Assembly: GCA_032690845.1 (NCBI GenBank)
Contig: CM064430.1
Location: 46,845,882 to 46,909,881 of the forward strand
Source: Eleusine coracana subsp. coracana
Taxonomy: Eukaryota; Streptophyta; Magnoliopsida; Poales; Poaceae
DNA length: 64,000 nt
Direction: 5' to 3'
The translations under genes were made by a program, and so were the position numbers. Of the stretch, positions 33,204 through 44,671 are shown piece by piece; within the stretch, counting starts at the first letter, position 1, and the number at the start of each line of letters is the position of its first letter. Below the pieces are notes generated by a model that saw only the letters and a list, made by a program, of their open reading frames with translations, made no database searches and was not told where the DNA came from.

Positions 33204-34725
33204 CTAATAAAGCGGAGGTGGAGAAGATGGCTGATCAAAGCCATAGCACCACGCCTTGAGTCGCTCGAACTCCTTCACCATCACGTCGTGGTTGTTCCTC
33301 CATTGGAACATGGCGTCCTCCACGTGCTCGATGTGATGCATGTTGTTGTCCAGGTACCCCTGCATGGGCATGAAGAAGCCTGCACCGGGCATAGGAGGGA
33401 CCACTGGTACGTGCCCTTGGTACCGGTAGTCGATACCCGCGCTGAAGTAGGAGGCGCCGAACGGCGCGCCACCTACGCCGACCGGCGTAGAGGGCTGTGA
33501 ACCGCCCGTTGCGTCGCCCTATCCTGACTGGTAGTTCTGACCACCAGGAACCCCACTCACTGTCGGCTGCTGCAAATGTCGTTGGTTGTTGGACTCGCCC
33601 ATGTTGGTCCTTGTGAACTCGGCCTCCCTCCAGGATACCTTCTTCAAGCCAGTTTCCTCCCTCCAGCTTGCGAGGGAGAAAAACTCCTAGCTCTGGACAT
33701 GGGAGCCTGATGTTGGTCTCGCCGACATGGAAACCGACACGAACACTCCCTGTGACAATATTGCCACGAGTCATGTTCTTGCCAATCTCCGTCGGGTACT
33801 GCCACTCGTTGTCGCATCCTCCCTGTCCGTCGCCATTGTGGACGAAGGCTGCAAGGCATTGAAGATAGGCCCCGAAGGCCAACTTCTTGCTTGCCTTGCC
33901 CCTCTTGTCGAACCAACCCCGCACCATCACTGATGTGGGATTGCAGTGAGATGGACTCACGATGGCGTTGAAGAGCCACTGTAGGTCCATATCAGTGACG
34001 TTGCTGGAGTCGACCTTGTCGCACGTGCGCGCTACCAACCATCGATGGAAGACTTGAACAGTAGGGTTGCGGATGTTATCACGCTTCATCTCCTCCACGG
34101 GCGAGAGCCGCCTCCAGAAGGAGTCCAACTCCTCGCATCCTAAGATGATGGTGACGTCGGCGTTGGCATCGAAGCCGAAGGCTTGAGCCGCCGCCTCCAT
34201 AGTCACCGTGTAGCTGATGTCGCGGACGAGAAAGTTGATGGCCTCGTCGCAGTAGTCGTTGGTGCCGATCCTCATTGTAGAGGCAACCTTGGTGATGATG
34301 TCAAGGTTGTAGTCCATGGGGAGGCCGTGGAAGTTCACCCAGCCGAGGATGTCCATCATCTTCTTCAAGTCCTCCCACATGCCGGTCGTGGTGAGGAAGA
34401 TATCGTCCATGTCGAAGTTGGGGAGAAACCTTCCTCGCACCGTGAGGTAGTGCTTCTGTTCCTCCATGCTCAGGAGGGTGAAGCCCTCCTCCACCGTGCG
34501 TGGCATGAATGCCGGCAGCAGTGTTGATGCAGGAACCACACGGCTTGCCGCCATTTGGCTCCTCGTAGCACGCCCCATCGGAGGGGGCGCCCCTGAGACG
34601 GAGTGCCGGGCGCTGATCTCGTAAGCCGCCGCCAAACCGGTGGATGTACCACCCACCGACATGTCGTCATGAGCCAGGAAGCTCCCCCCTCGCCGAGGAG
34701 TCACCGTTTGACTCACTGCTACCAT
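33204..34725 (-). pseudogene. Extra ORF of the Athila-like element (ATHILA ORF-like)
   Basis: From the ATG at 34725 (MVAVSQTVTPRRGG) a frame of about 365 codons runs to near 33630. The last part (GGAPFGASYF to the end at 33204) continues in another frame after a shift and one TAG. Its central pattern (RFLPNFDMDDIF..., DILGW.NFHG, NFLVRDISYTVTMEAAAQAFGF) resembles the ATHILA ORF-1 type domain of plant retroelements; this is inference by pattern. The C-terminus has a proline-rich segment and a short helix (HHIEHVEDAMFQWRN). It is on the same strand as gag, after the point where pol would be, and has its own TATA box. Function unknown. Confidence 0.6.
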
Positions 34726-34872
34726 CGAAACTGCTTCCTCAGCGTAGTCTCTTGCCCATCTTGCGGAGACGATCCATCTACGAGGAATGTGGAACGTGTG
34801 CAAGATCGTGAGTAGTGGAGAAGGTGGAGAGATTACCGGGATGGTGTGCCAAATGGGGGGCGCCTGACCTCC

Positions 34873-34880
34873 CTTTTATA
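34873..34880 (-). promoter_or_regulatory. TATA box upstream of the Athila-like extra ORF
   Basis: TATAAAAG on the minus strand, about 150 bp before the ATG at 34725. The leader between them is C-rich and free of ATG for most of its length. This suggests a separate transcript for the extra ORF. Confidence 0.6.
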
Positions 34881-35868
34881 GTGTGGGAAACTTCCAGGAG
34901 AAGGAATCGCGAAAATTTATAAAATTTTGGATCGCACCGATCGGCACGGCATTGTGCCGATCGGCTCGATTCCAAATTTTAATGCTCTGACACTCTGGCT
35001 CCGGATTCCCATCCTCTACGTTGTTTCCTGGCACATCATGTCGGTTGGTAGGCGAATAGCACGGAACCCCGATGTCTTGATTGACAGCGCCGTCTCTTTT
35101 TCAGCTTTGGGTCAATTTCGTGCCTCCTATGCACTGAACACCTGCATAGAAATCATACCTGTTCCTTGAAATCAATGCTCGCCCACGTTTGTCACCCATT
35201 TAGGAATCGTACAGGTACCTGCGCCGATCAGTGCAGAAGCGCGCCGAACGGCGCAGGCCCCCTGCACCTCATCTTGAGGTCATGCGTTGACCCTATTGCC
35301 TCACGTTCATCTCCTTCACCTAATTTTCACTTTCCCAATATTCCTGTAGCATTGACACACGTAAAAGGGTCAAATCTGGCAGATGCACCGATCGGCTCTA
35401 GCTTGTGCCGATCGGTTCAAAGTCTGTTTATGCTCCTGGTCCCTTGCTTCCTCGCTGGATGCCGCTTTTCTTTCTTTCTGCGTTGGTCGCCTCAACATCT
35501 TTCCAATTCTGAGCATCATCAGCCTTGTATCCTGATCTGGGCAATCGTGCGCCGATCGGCTTCTGGCCTTGTATCCTTGTATCTCTGTTCCTTCATGTTT
35601 TTGGTCTTTTTCTCTTTATATTCCTATGTTAGTCTACAGTATATATATACACAATTTTGCACAAATAAATAGACAACGCAAGAGCACACAAGAATTAAGC
35701 ACACACTTTTTCTATTTCTTTTATTTGGGGGATTGTTTTTATTACAAGCAAATAAATTAAAAACACCGGGTTGCCCTCCCAGCCAGGATTAATTAACTAA
35801 AATAAAATGGGTTGCCCTCCCATAAGCACTAAACAACTGCTAAATCCCCCGATCATTGGGTTCCCTCC
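34881..35868. other. Non-coding spacer of the Athila-like element
   Basis: It contains four GCCGATCGGC-type pairs (34936/34956, 35223/35243, 35387/35407, and a degenerate 35531/35551). Near 35768 and 35810 are two copies of GGGTTGCCCTCCCA, a phrase common in grass Athila-like internal regions. The Tat element inserted in a third copy at 35868. Confidence 0.7.
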
Positions 35869-36263
35869 TATTGAGACTTGATCTCGGCAATAATAATATA
35901 GGGCTACATCGAGATTAAGAACTATGATGGTTCAGACACAAGACGCCGAGTTATACAGGTTCGGGCCCTCTCGATGAGAGTAAAAACCCTCCTATGTTCT
36001 GTAGTTTGTATTGCTCGTAAGAGGATGTGTTTCGTGTGTGTTGTCTGTGTCCCTCGATGGGGGTACCGTGCCGCCTTATATATCTGGTCGGCAGAGGGGT
36101 TTATGAAGAGTCCTACTCGTAGTCTACAAGGATTAACATAGAAAGTCTATCTCTAATTGCCTTGCGCTCCAAGCCGACTTGGTCGGTCTCTTTGTTATGG
36201 TGCTACCTAGTTGGTTGCCGACTTAGGCTTAGCTATGGATACCCGTAAGGCAAGTATTCCACA
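35869..36263 (-). repeat. 3' LTR of the Tat element (395 bp)
   Basis: It matches 46781-47179 end to end. The plus-strand first dinucleotide is TA where the other copy has TG. I count about 28 substitutions by eye, about 25 of them transitions, plus one short indel. Confidence 0.95.
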
Positions 36264-36275
36264 ACAGCCCCCTAG
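36264..36275 (-). other. Polypurine tract of the Tat element
   Basis: CTAGGGGGCTGT on the minus strand, directly before the LTR start TGTGGAATACTTG. It primes plus-strand DNA synthesis. Confidence 0.85.
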
Positions 36276-37057
36276 TGCTTGCTGATTTTGAGCTTCGACT
36301 TGCCGAGTGATCTTCAATGTTGGTCATAAATTAGGAAGACCTCTTTATTTGAAGTTTCTGATAGATTTGGTGTGCCGACTAGGTGCACCTGATCAGGTGT
36401 AGCCCCCCAACTCTTGTATAATTTGGAGGCTAACAAATAATGCAAGACTCTAATTACATTACCTCTCAATATTTTGTTATATTTTACTCAAACCATCAAG
36501 CTTGAGATTAATATACCATCTGATCATCAAACCAGATAGTCAGACCGCAAGACTTTAGTCTTGCCGACCGATTTTTTAAAAGGCCGAGTGATGTACACTT
36601 TATCCGAGTGATCCATTGATCTGAGTTTTATGATTTTGATCATATCCATGGCTATGGAAAAGAGTATGACATCAGTCATACAAAAGTACTAAGCTAAATG
36701 ACATCAATGATAATATAGCTTTTCCCTTATAAATTATCACTCGATTTGTTCATAAATTCAATTACAGTGGTTTTACTATTGACATCAATCAATAACATCA
36801 CCTTTGAACTTATTCCCGTATGACCATCAAGTCCTCTGCTATATGATTATCAAATCATATAGATACGGTAAATATTTTAAGTGGTTTGACCACTGCTTCT
36901 CATCAAAGAAGCCCCCGAGATTATTTCTCAAAGGTAGCAGCCTTAATTCTTTTTAAAGAATATGGCCATTTATTTTTATCCACAATAAAAAAAGCCCGAC
37001 ACTGTGCGGCCCATACCAGCCCATGGGACCCAGGTGACCTAGGTCAAAAAGCGGGGG
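36276..37057 (+). promoter_or_regulatory. AT-rich region upstream of the antisense gene
   Basis: No coding sequence. Several CCGAGTGAT or GCCGAGTGAT motifs occur (about 36304, 36583 and 36601). The same motif is repeated in the matching position of the second Tat element, so this may be its promoter-proximal region. Confidence 0.45.
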
Positions 37058-37066
37058 TATAAAAAA
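37058..37066 (+). promoter_or_regulatory. TATA box of the antisense gene
   Basis: TATAAAAAA about 224 bp before the ATG at 37282 and about 150 bp before the first C-rich exon-like leader. The second Tat element has TATAAAAAG in the equivalent place. Confidence 0.65.
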
Positions 37067-37281
37067 GGCACAGAGTGTTGACTCTCAGTCCACGCCATCA
37101 TTTCGCACGAGCTCTTCGTCTTCCTCGCGCTTCCTGTGCTCTTGCGACTCCTCTGCTTCCAAAGCCGCCTCTAGGGTTAGCTCATTTTTGCTTCTGCCTC
37201 CACAGATCTTGCCACCGTCTAGCCCCCAAGCTCCACCTAGGGTTAAACCTTCAATCCACCCCGTCGATCCACTTCATCACC

Positions 37282-40154
37282 ATGGGCCGCAATACCGTCG
37301 CCAAGGTCGCCGTCGCTACCGAATCATCTTCGTCGGACATCGATGTTCCCGAGCAGCTTCGGGAGTTCTCGAAGAGCTCCATCACCCAGGCTGGCTTGAA
37401 CAAGATGGTGGTGGATGGCATGCTTTCGGAGCAGGTGCTTCTTGATTGGATGGTTCCCAAGGAAACCTGCCCTATTCCCATCCATCAACAGACAGTAGTC
37501 TTCCTCTCGTTTTTTGAGCATGGTTTCGGAGTTCCTTGCTGCAGCTTTCTACGTGGGCTCCTCTTCTTCTATGGGATTGATCTCGTCAACCTCAATACCA
37601 ATTCCATCCTCCATATTGCCATCTTCGTGCATATGTGTGAGGCTTTTCTGGGGGTTCTCCCCCATTTCAATCTCTTTCGCCATTTGTTCGTTCTTCGACC
37701 ACTGCCGACCAAGGACAGCCAGGTAGCCATATGTGGCGTAGGCGTCCAGTTGCGCAAGAAGGAGATCTACATCAATGTGCCCTTGAAGATCGGCAACAAG
37801 AACTGGAAGGATGAGTGGTTCTACTGTGACAACCCTCCTTCGGTCCTTGCTGACTTCTCGGGTGCTAAGGCAGTTCCCTAGCCCAAATGGATCGAGAAAC
37901 CCGACCCAACCGATCCCCAAGTGGTTGAGTTGTTGAAGAAGATTGCCACTCTAAAGGAGGACGTCATCGATGGAATCACCATTGCGACGAGCTTCATCAT
38001 GCGCTGAGTGCAGCTCTTGAAGCTTCAGAGTCACCCGACGTGGAGCTATGTTACCAATGATAAAACCAGGAAAGTGCCTGACCCTCCAAATGGCTCTCTC
38101 TTCGGTCGAGGTTATTTGAAGATGTTTGAAGGGACATCATCCAAGACCTTTCCTTAGTCAGGAAGGCATACAATGGGGGCTCTCTCCAGGCCCGAGTAAG
38201 CTTTAGTGTCTTTTCAAAGAGTCTGTCAACATCTTGTTCTGATGTTATGCTTACTGTTTTGTCGCTTATGTAGGTTCTGGACACTTATGTGTCTCACCCT
38301 CCGCTCCCTCCGACTGACACGGAAGGACCCGATTACGTCGAAAAGCCGTTGCCGATCGCAGCTGGCGGCAGAGGAACTTTTGCTAAGGCACGACCGACCG
38401 AGGAAGCCGGCGGTTCTGCTTCCCTTGCTTCTTCTCACTCCGGTCTGCCACCCCCCGATCGTCGATAGAAACAAACTGCTCACTGTCGTTGGTATGTGGG
38501 CCAGGACGATGACGAAGAAGAGGTTGCCCCGAGCGCGAATCCTACCACTTCTACTCGCTCCGACCAACCTTCGTGACAGTCAAAGCCCCCGAGCAAGTTG
38601 GCTACCAAGGCTGGTGCGGCGAAGACCGATGAAGCCGCCAAGACCTCCCTGAAGAGGAAGGAGTCTGACCCTCAGATCTCTTCTTCGAAGAAGAGAGCCT
38701 GCCGGATCAAGATCAAACAAGCCTCCAGGTATTCCTTGACGTTTTCAATTCTTCACTCTGTCACTTATGAATGCATCAGTCATCCTTATATTTTATCTAT
38801 CAAAAGTGGTCGGTCGGAGCCTTCCCAGAGTACGCAAGGGTCTCATGGCACCCGGTCTACTCCGGCTCCTCAACCGATCCTGACACCTCTAACAGTCGAC
38901 ACGCCATCGAGCGTCCAGATCCAGGTAGAGAAGGAGACCGACGCCTCTGGTCCAGCGCCAAAACCGGCACCAACTCCTACCCCGACCCCTCAGTCTGCCT
39001 CGTCTTCGACCGTCGTCCCTTCCCCACTTTTTTAAGGGTAAGGCCATCTTGGTCAAGGAGACTCTAGCTCGGCCTGAGGTTGAGGATATGGAGATCCTCC
39101 AGCGTCATCGGGAGTCCAGCAAGGTACATCAATACCAAGCATTTATCTTTGATTCTTTTGTTCATCTGACCGACCCAACTATCTTTTTTTAGAGTCTATA
39201 TTCTCTTGTGGAGAAGAAACAAGCCAGGGTCGAATACCTTGAAGCTGAGAACTTTGGTAAGTTTAAACATATTTTCCATGCTGTTACCATTGTCTCTAAC
39301 TCCAATGTGCCATGTTGTTGTAGTCACCAGCGGTCAGCTGACCTCAGCCAGGCAGCAGATTGAAAAACTGCAAACCGACCTAAAGAAGGCTGAGGAGCAC
39401 CACAATCTTGAGAACACTGGTACGCCAGTGGTCTACCTTCTCGGTCTTCCTTTACCTGTTCACTCTAACGCTTATGATTTTGGTTTTCAGCCCGTGACAA
39501 GAAGGTGACCGACTTGGAGGCGCTCACATCTAATCAGCAGAGGTTTTTAGATGCCTTAACTGCTGAGAAGAACAACCTCACCAAGTCGCTCGGCGAACGA
39601 GATGCTGAGCTGGAGTACCTGAAGAAGAAGCTGCAGGAGACTGAGAAGAAGGTTGAGGATGCTAAGATCATATCCAACTCCTACAAATGTAATCTTGCTA
39701 GTAAGCTTTTTCCTCCAATTAAGCATTCTTTTGTTGATGCTTTGGTACTTAACCATTCATTAGGACTTTTTTAGTCATGACTTATGGCGCTCGGAAAGCA
39801 TTGGATTATATCCATGCTAACCAAGTGGAGAAGACCAGGCACACCATTGAGTATCTGCTGGAGCATGAGTCAGAAGCTATCGCCAGCAACACCAAGAGGG
39901 TGGCGACCGAGGCTGGAAGCCGAGTGCTCGCAATTTGCCAGTCTTGGTCTCCCTCACTGCCTCTGGACAAGATTAAAGAGGGTTTCAATCCCGAGATGTC
40001 GGTCGACCAGTGCCAGCTTCTGATGGACTCCATGCTAGAGACCTCACGGGCCTTGGTCGAGAACGTCGAGGTCGATCCTCTTCCGCCGACCCCTCCGAGC
40101 TCTCCCGGTCTGGAACAGCAGGCTGATTGTCCTTCTCCTTCAAAGGAGTTGTAA
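37282..40154 (+). pseudogene. Antisense gene of Tat element: Transposase_28 domain plus coiled coil
   Basis: The plus-strand gene is opposite to the retroelement. Exon 1 (37282-38195, MGRNTVAKVAV) has the Pfam 'putative gypsy type transposon' (Transposase_28) pattern: VFLSFFEHGFGVPCCSFLRG, LLFFYGIDLVNLN, ILHIAIFVHMCEAFLGV. Further exons with GT-AG borders: about 38274-38728 (basic, KRKESD), 38807-39123 (Pro/Thr-rich), 39193-39257, 39324-39419, 39490-39699 (coiled coil, EYLKKKLQETEKKVEDAK) and 39774-40154 (ending PSPSKEL). Stops at 37879 (TAG), about 38006 (TGA) and others show decay. It corresponds in position to gene23 of Grande; its function is not known. Confidence 0.75.
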
Positions 40155-40789
40155 TTCCTGTTCCAAGTTATAAACATTAGTAGTATCTGTGATATAAAAA
40201 CAATTATGTCTTTATTGCAAATATAAGTGTTGTTATGCTTGATTATTTCCTAATCAAATGATAAAAGAGCCACTGAATAGTCAAAACAACAATCTCCTGT
40301 TTTCTTAGAGCGATTCAGTCAACACTTAGCTGCATTAGCATGTCGTAGTATCTAGACCTCTCTGCACTAAGTCATTTAGAGATACAACAGAAGTTGTGCC
40401 AGTCTGCCTTAGCATCGTAAATTGTAATTCATCACCGCGTTACAACACAGAGTGAACCAGTCGACACATGACCTCTCGCTCTTTGGCTCTGGGTTTAGTG
40501 TAGTGGCAGCCTGTTGTGCAGCTTGAATTGTATAACTATGATGTTCTAGCGTTAGACCAAAAAAATATAAGACCGTATCAGATTATGAGAAATCGGTCAG
40601 AAAAAACCAAAACCAAATTATATCAAGGTTAAGGTGTAGTGGGACATTATTACTAGCCCCCTGGCTCGATTGTTTAATTTTTAAATTAAGGAACCAAGGC
40701 ATATATTAATGAAAATCATCACAGAATCTTTTATAAAAGAAGACTGAAGTTTCATTCAAAGTTAATGTATTGAAATACATAAATATAGA
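40155..40789. other. Convergent spacer between antisense gene and pol
   Basis: AT-rich, without coding sequence. It separates the ends of two convergent transcription units. Confidence 0.6.
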
Positions 40790-42001
40790 CTAAGTACAAA
40801 AGCGACGTAGCTGGTTTATGTTCCATGAATTTGGTATGTCGTCGCCATCTTCATACATCAGTCGGTAAGCCCCCGGCCGAGTGACTTCCTTGACCACATA
40901 AGGTCCTTCCCAATTAGGGGATAACTTGTGCTGATTCTTGGTTGATTGCACTCGGTGCAGCACTAGATCTCCAACATGGAACTGATGACTCCGAACGTTC
41001 TTGTCATAATAGCGCTGCAAGCCCTATTGGTATATCGCCATCCAAAACAGAGCGCGATCACGCAACTCTTCTGCTGCAATCAACTCAACCTCTCGGTTGT
41101 CTTCAGATAGCTTCTCATCGTATCCTTTGACTCGTGCTGATGCAAGGTTTACCTCGGTCGGCAGTAAAGCCTCAGAGCCGTAGACCAACGAGAAAGGTGA
41201 TTGGCCAGTAGCTCGACTGACATTTGTGTGCAGCCCCCAGAGTACCGAAGGCAGCTCTCGAATCCACTGACCGACATATGGCTTGAGTTTGTCAAAAATC
41301 CGAGGCTTCAACCCCTAAAGAATCATACCGTTGGCCCGTTCGACCTGCCCATTGCTTTGAGGATGAGCCACTGATGCAAAGTGGATTTTTATTCCCATCA
41401 CATCGGCAAAGTCACGGAATTGCTCAGATGTGAACTGAGTGCCATTATCGGTGATGATATCATGAGGAACTCCAAACTGAGTGAAGACCTCTCTGAAAAA
41501 CTCGACCACCTTCTTTGAAGTTATCTTGCCGACCGACTTCGCTTCAATCCACTTAGTAAATTTGTCAATGGCAACAAACAAATGCGTGAACCCGCCTGGC
41601 GCTTTCTTGAAAGGACCGACAATGTCAGACCCCCAAACAGCGAAAGGTCATGTCATGGATATCATCTGAAGTTGCTACGAAGGCATGTGCGTCTGTTGAG
41701 CGAAGAATTGACAACCTTGACAGTTCCAAACGACCTAGTGTGCATCTTCTACCGCCGTAGGCCAATAAAACCCTTGCTGGAAAGCTTTGCTGACCAAAGT
41801 CTTGGATGCTGCATGATTGCCACATACGCCTGAATGGATTTCCTCCATCAACTCTTTGCCCTCAGATATCGAGATGCATCGCATAAAGATGTTTGAACTT
41901 CCTTTTCGAAAAAGTTGGTCGTCCACCATTAAGTATCCTCGACATCTTGCCTTCAACCTCTGTTGCTTATTAGAATCCGTAGGCAGCGTACCCTCAGTCA
42001 A
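40790..42001 (-). pseudogene. Integrase of the Tat element
   Basis: The N-terminal zinc-binding region (CGNHAASKTLVSKAFQQGFYW) lies at about 41735-42001. The catalytic core at 41315-41581 keeps ITDNGTQF (Asp) and NGQVERANG (Glu). The C-terminal domain spans 41024-41311 and 40790-41020 (GDLVLHRVQ, GPYVVKEV, ending QLRRFCT). In-frame stops separate the pieces, and 41582-41735 is partly frame-shifted. Confidence 0.9.
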
Positions 42002-42009
42002 TTATTTGA

Positions 42010-42951
42010 CTATTGGATCACGCCAGTCGGTCTGCATGTGATATCATCGACCAACTCTTCAACTTCGGTTGTCATGACATCTGTCTTTGAAATGATAGTG
42101 GGTGATTCAAGGGTGTGTAAGAAAACACCGGGTGGGACAATCGCTCGGGACGATCCCATCTTGGCCAATTCATCGGCCGCTTGATTATTATCCCAAAGAA
42201 CATGAGTGAACTTTAGTTCATCAAACTTATCTTCGAGCTTTCTTACTTCTTGGCAGTAAGCCGCCATGTTGCCATCCACACAGTTCCAATCTTCAGTGAC
42301 CTGATTGATGACCAATGTCGAGTCACCGAAGATGTCCTGTCACTGGATGCCGAGTGACACCGCAATCCATAGACCGTGTAGAAGAGCCTCATATTCCGTA
42401 GCGTTATTAGACGCACGAAATATGATTTGAAGGAGATATCATAGCTTCTCTCCTTGTGGTGAAATAAGTACAATCCCCACGCCAGCACCCGGTAGCTGAA
42501 GAGACCCATCGAAGTACATTTTCCAGTACTCTAGATCTTGCGGGGTGGGCGACATTTGTACCTCTATCCACTCGGAAACAAAGTCAGCCAATGCTTGTCC
42601 CTTGATTGCCGAACGTGGCATGAATGTGATGGTGTACTGACCAAGTTCGACTGCCCACTTAGCAATCTTTCCTTCGGCTTCGCGATTGTGTCGGACTTGA
42701 CCGAGAGCAAAAGTCGTGTGCACTTCGATTGGATGAGCCTGAAAGTAATGCTTCAACTTCCTCGAGGTGATCAAGAGCGCATAAAGCAGCTTCAGGATCT
42801 AGTTGTACCGTGTTTTGGAGGTGCTTAAAACCTCACTAACAAAGTAGATCGGGTGTTGTACTTTTTGTACATGACCCTCTTCCTCACAGTCGATCATCAG
42901 AACGGTACTCACAACTTGAGTTGTGGCCGATATGTAAAGTTGAAGTGTCTC
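42010..42951 (-). pseudogene. Tandem RNase H domains of the Tat element
   Basis: The gypsy RNase H ends with TSRKLKHYFQAHPIEV and the KWAVELGQYTITF tether. A second, archaeal-type RNase H begins YFDGSLQLPGAGVGIVL (about 42510) and continues through ATEYEALLHGL, FGDSTLVINQV and ADELAKMGSS. The dual RNase H is a Tat hallmark. It is interrupted by stops and a shift near 42437. Confidence 0.88.
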
Positions 42952-43960
42952 TTACGGCTCTGGAGGTACCAAGATCGGAATATTACTGAGGTGAGTTTTA
43001 AACTCCTCTAAGGCCGACTGAGCCTTGGTCGTCCATACGAAGCCTTCCTGCTTTTTCAGCAATTTGAAGAAAGGTGGACCTCTAACCCCCAGTCGGGAGA
43101 TAAAGCGACTCAAGGATGCCATGCATTCGGTCAGCATCTGTACACCCCTTTGGGAATTCGGTGGCCCCATATCAAGGATCGCCTTGATCCTATCCGGGTT
43201 TGCCTCAATACCCCGTTTTGAAACGATGTATCCTAATAGCTTTCCGGACGGAACCACAAAAACACATTTTTTAGGATTTAGCTTCATCGAGTAATGCCTT
43301 AGATTGTCGAACGTTTCTTCCAGGTCAGAAAGAAGTTCTTCAACCTTTCGGGTTTTTTACCATGATATCATCAACGTCCGCTCCAGCGTTCCGACCAATC
43401 TGAGTTTTAAGGCAGCGTTGAATACCACGTTGGTAAGTCATGCCAGCATTTTTCAGACCGAACGTCATAGTAATGTAGCAATAGGCGCCAAAGGGAGTTA
43501 TGAAGGAAGTTTTCATTTGATCTTCGGCCTTCAGCAAGATCTGGTGACAGCCCGAATAGGCATCCAGAAAGCTTAAAAGCTCACACCCTGCTGTTGAGTC
43601 TATGATCTGATCGATGCGTGGCAGAGCGAAAGGGTCCTTTGGACAGACCTTATTCAAGTCGATATAATCAACGCACATCCGCCACTCATAATTCTTCTTA
43701 GGTACAAGGACTGGATTTGCCAGCCAATCTAGATGATACACTTCCTTGATAAACTTAGCATCTAGTAACCTAGCTATCTCCTGCTTAATGGCGTCCTTGC
43801 AGTCTTGCGCAAATCTTCTAAGCCGTTGCTTTACGGGGGCAGCCCCAGGAGGCACCCTTAGCTCATTCTCAATCTTTTCCCTAGGAACTCCCAGCATGTT
43901 AGAGGGCTTCCATGCAAAAATGTCCCTATTTTCCTGGAGGAAAAGAATGAGCGCGAGTTC
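42952..43960 (-). pseudogene. Reverse transcriptase of the Tat element
   Basis: It covers EIARLLDAKFIKEV, VLVPKK, RMCVDYIDLNK, FLDAYSGCHQI, FGLKNAGMTYQRG and the catalytic region. The last is DVDD in place of the usual YVDD (about 43375-43390). The thumb/connection follows as LNPKKCVFVV and GIEANPDRIKAI. The frame is split near 43340 by a shift. Confidence 0.9.
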
Positions 43961-44668
43961 CTATTTTTTGTTGAGGTTAGCCCCTGCATAAGTCACCTTA
44001 GCGGGGTCCTCTGGGTCGAGCGCAATTTCCTTGGTGGGGACGTCATCTGTCTGGATCTTGTCCTTAGTATGCTTCTTCTTGGGGATCTCCGCATCAGTCT
44101 GCTCCTTGTTGCCTAGGCCCTCTCGAATCTCCTGTCGGTCAGATAGCATCAACTGTCGGTCGGCCATTTCACAACTCTGCACATTACAATCAAAGGAATT
44201 CCTAAGATCTGAGTGGAGGGATATAATTCCTTTAGGACCTGGTACTTTCAGAGTAAGGTACGGGTAATGCGGGACTGCCATGAACTTTGCCATCACCGGT
44301 CTCCCCAAGATGGCATAGTACGCAGACTCGAAGTCTGCCACCTGGAAGATGATTCGCTCAGTTCTGAAGTTCTCGTGGGTTCCAAAGGTAACGGGCAGAA
44401 CGATCTGTCCAATAGGAACAAAAGTTTTGCCGGGCACAATCCCGTGGAAGGGAGAGGAACTCGGTTGTAGGTCATTGACCGATAAGCCTAACTCCACGAG
44501 TGTTTTGGTCAAGAACAGGTCCAGACTGCTTCCTCCATCGATGAGTACTTTGTTGAACTTGACCTCCTTGATGGTTGCCGCAAGAACCAGGGGATACTTT
44601 CCCGGTTTGGGCAAGTGCTTTGGGTGACCCGACCGATCAAAAGTGATCGGTACTTCAGACCACTTCAT
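43961..44668 (-). pseudogene. Aspartic protease region of the Tat element
   Basis: A 235-codon open segment with the active-site motif KVLIDGGSSLDLF, ILGRPVMAKFMAVPHYPYL and GPKGIISL, typical of Tat/RIRE2 polyproteins. It is separated from gag by a TAG at about 44669 and from RT by a TAG. Confidence 0.88.
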
Positions 44669-44671
44669 GAA

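Noticed and set aside
33204..34725. A host plant gene between retroelement segments
   Set aside because: It lies between the purine tract and the missing pol of the Athila-like element, on the same strand, amid element-specific repeats. It is best read as an element ORF.
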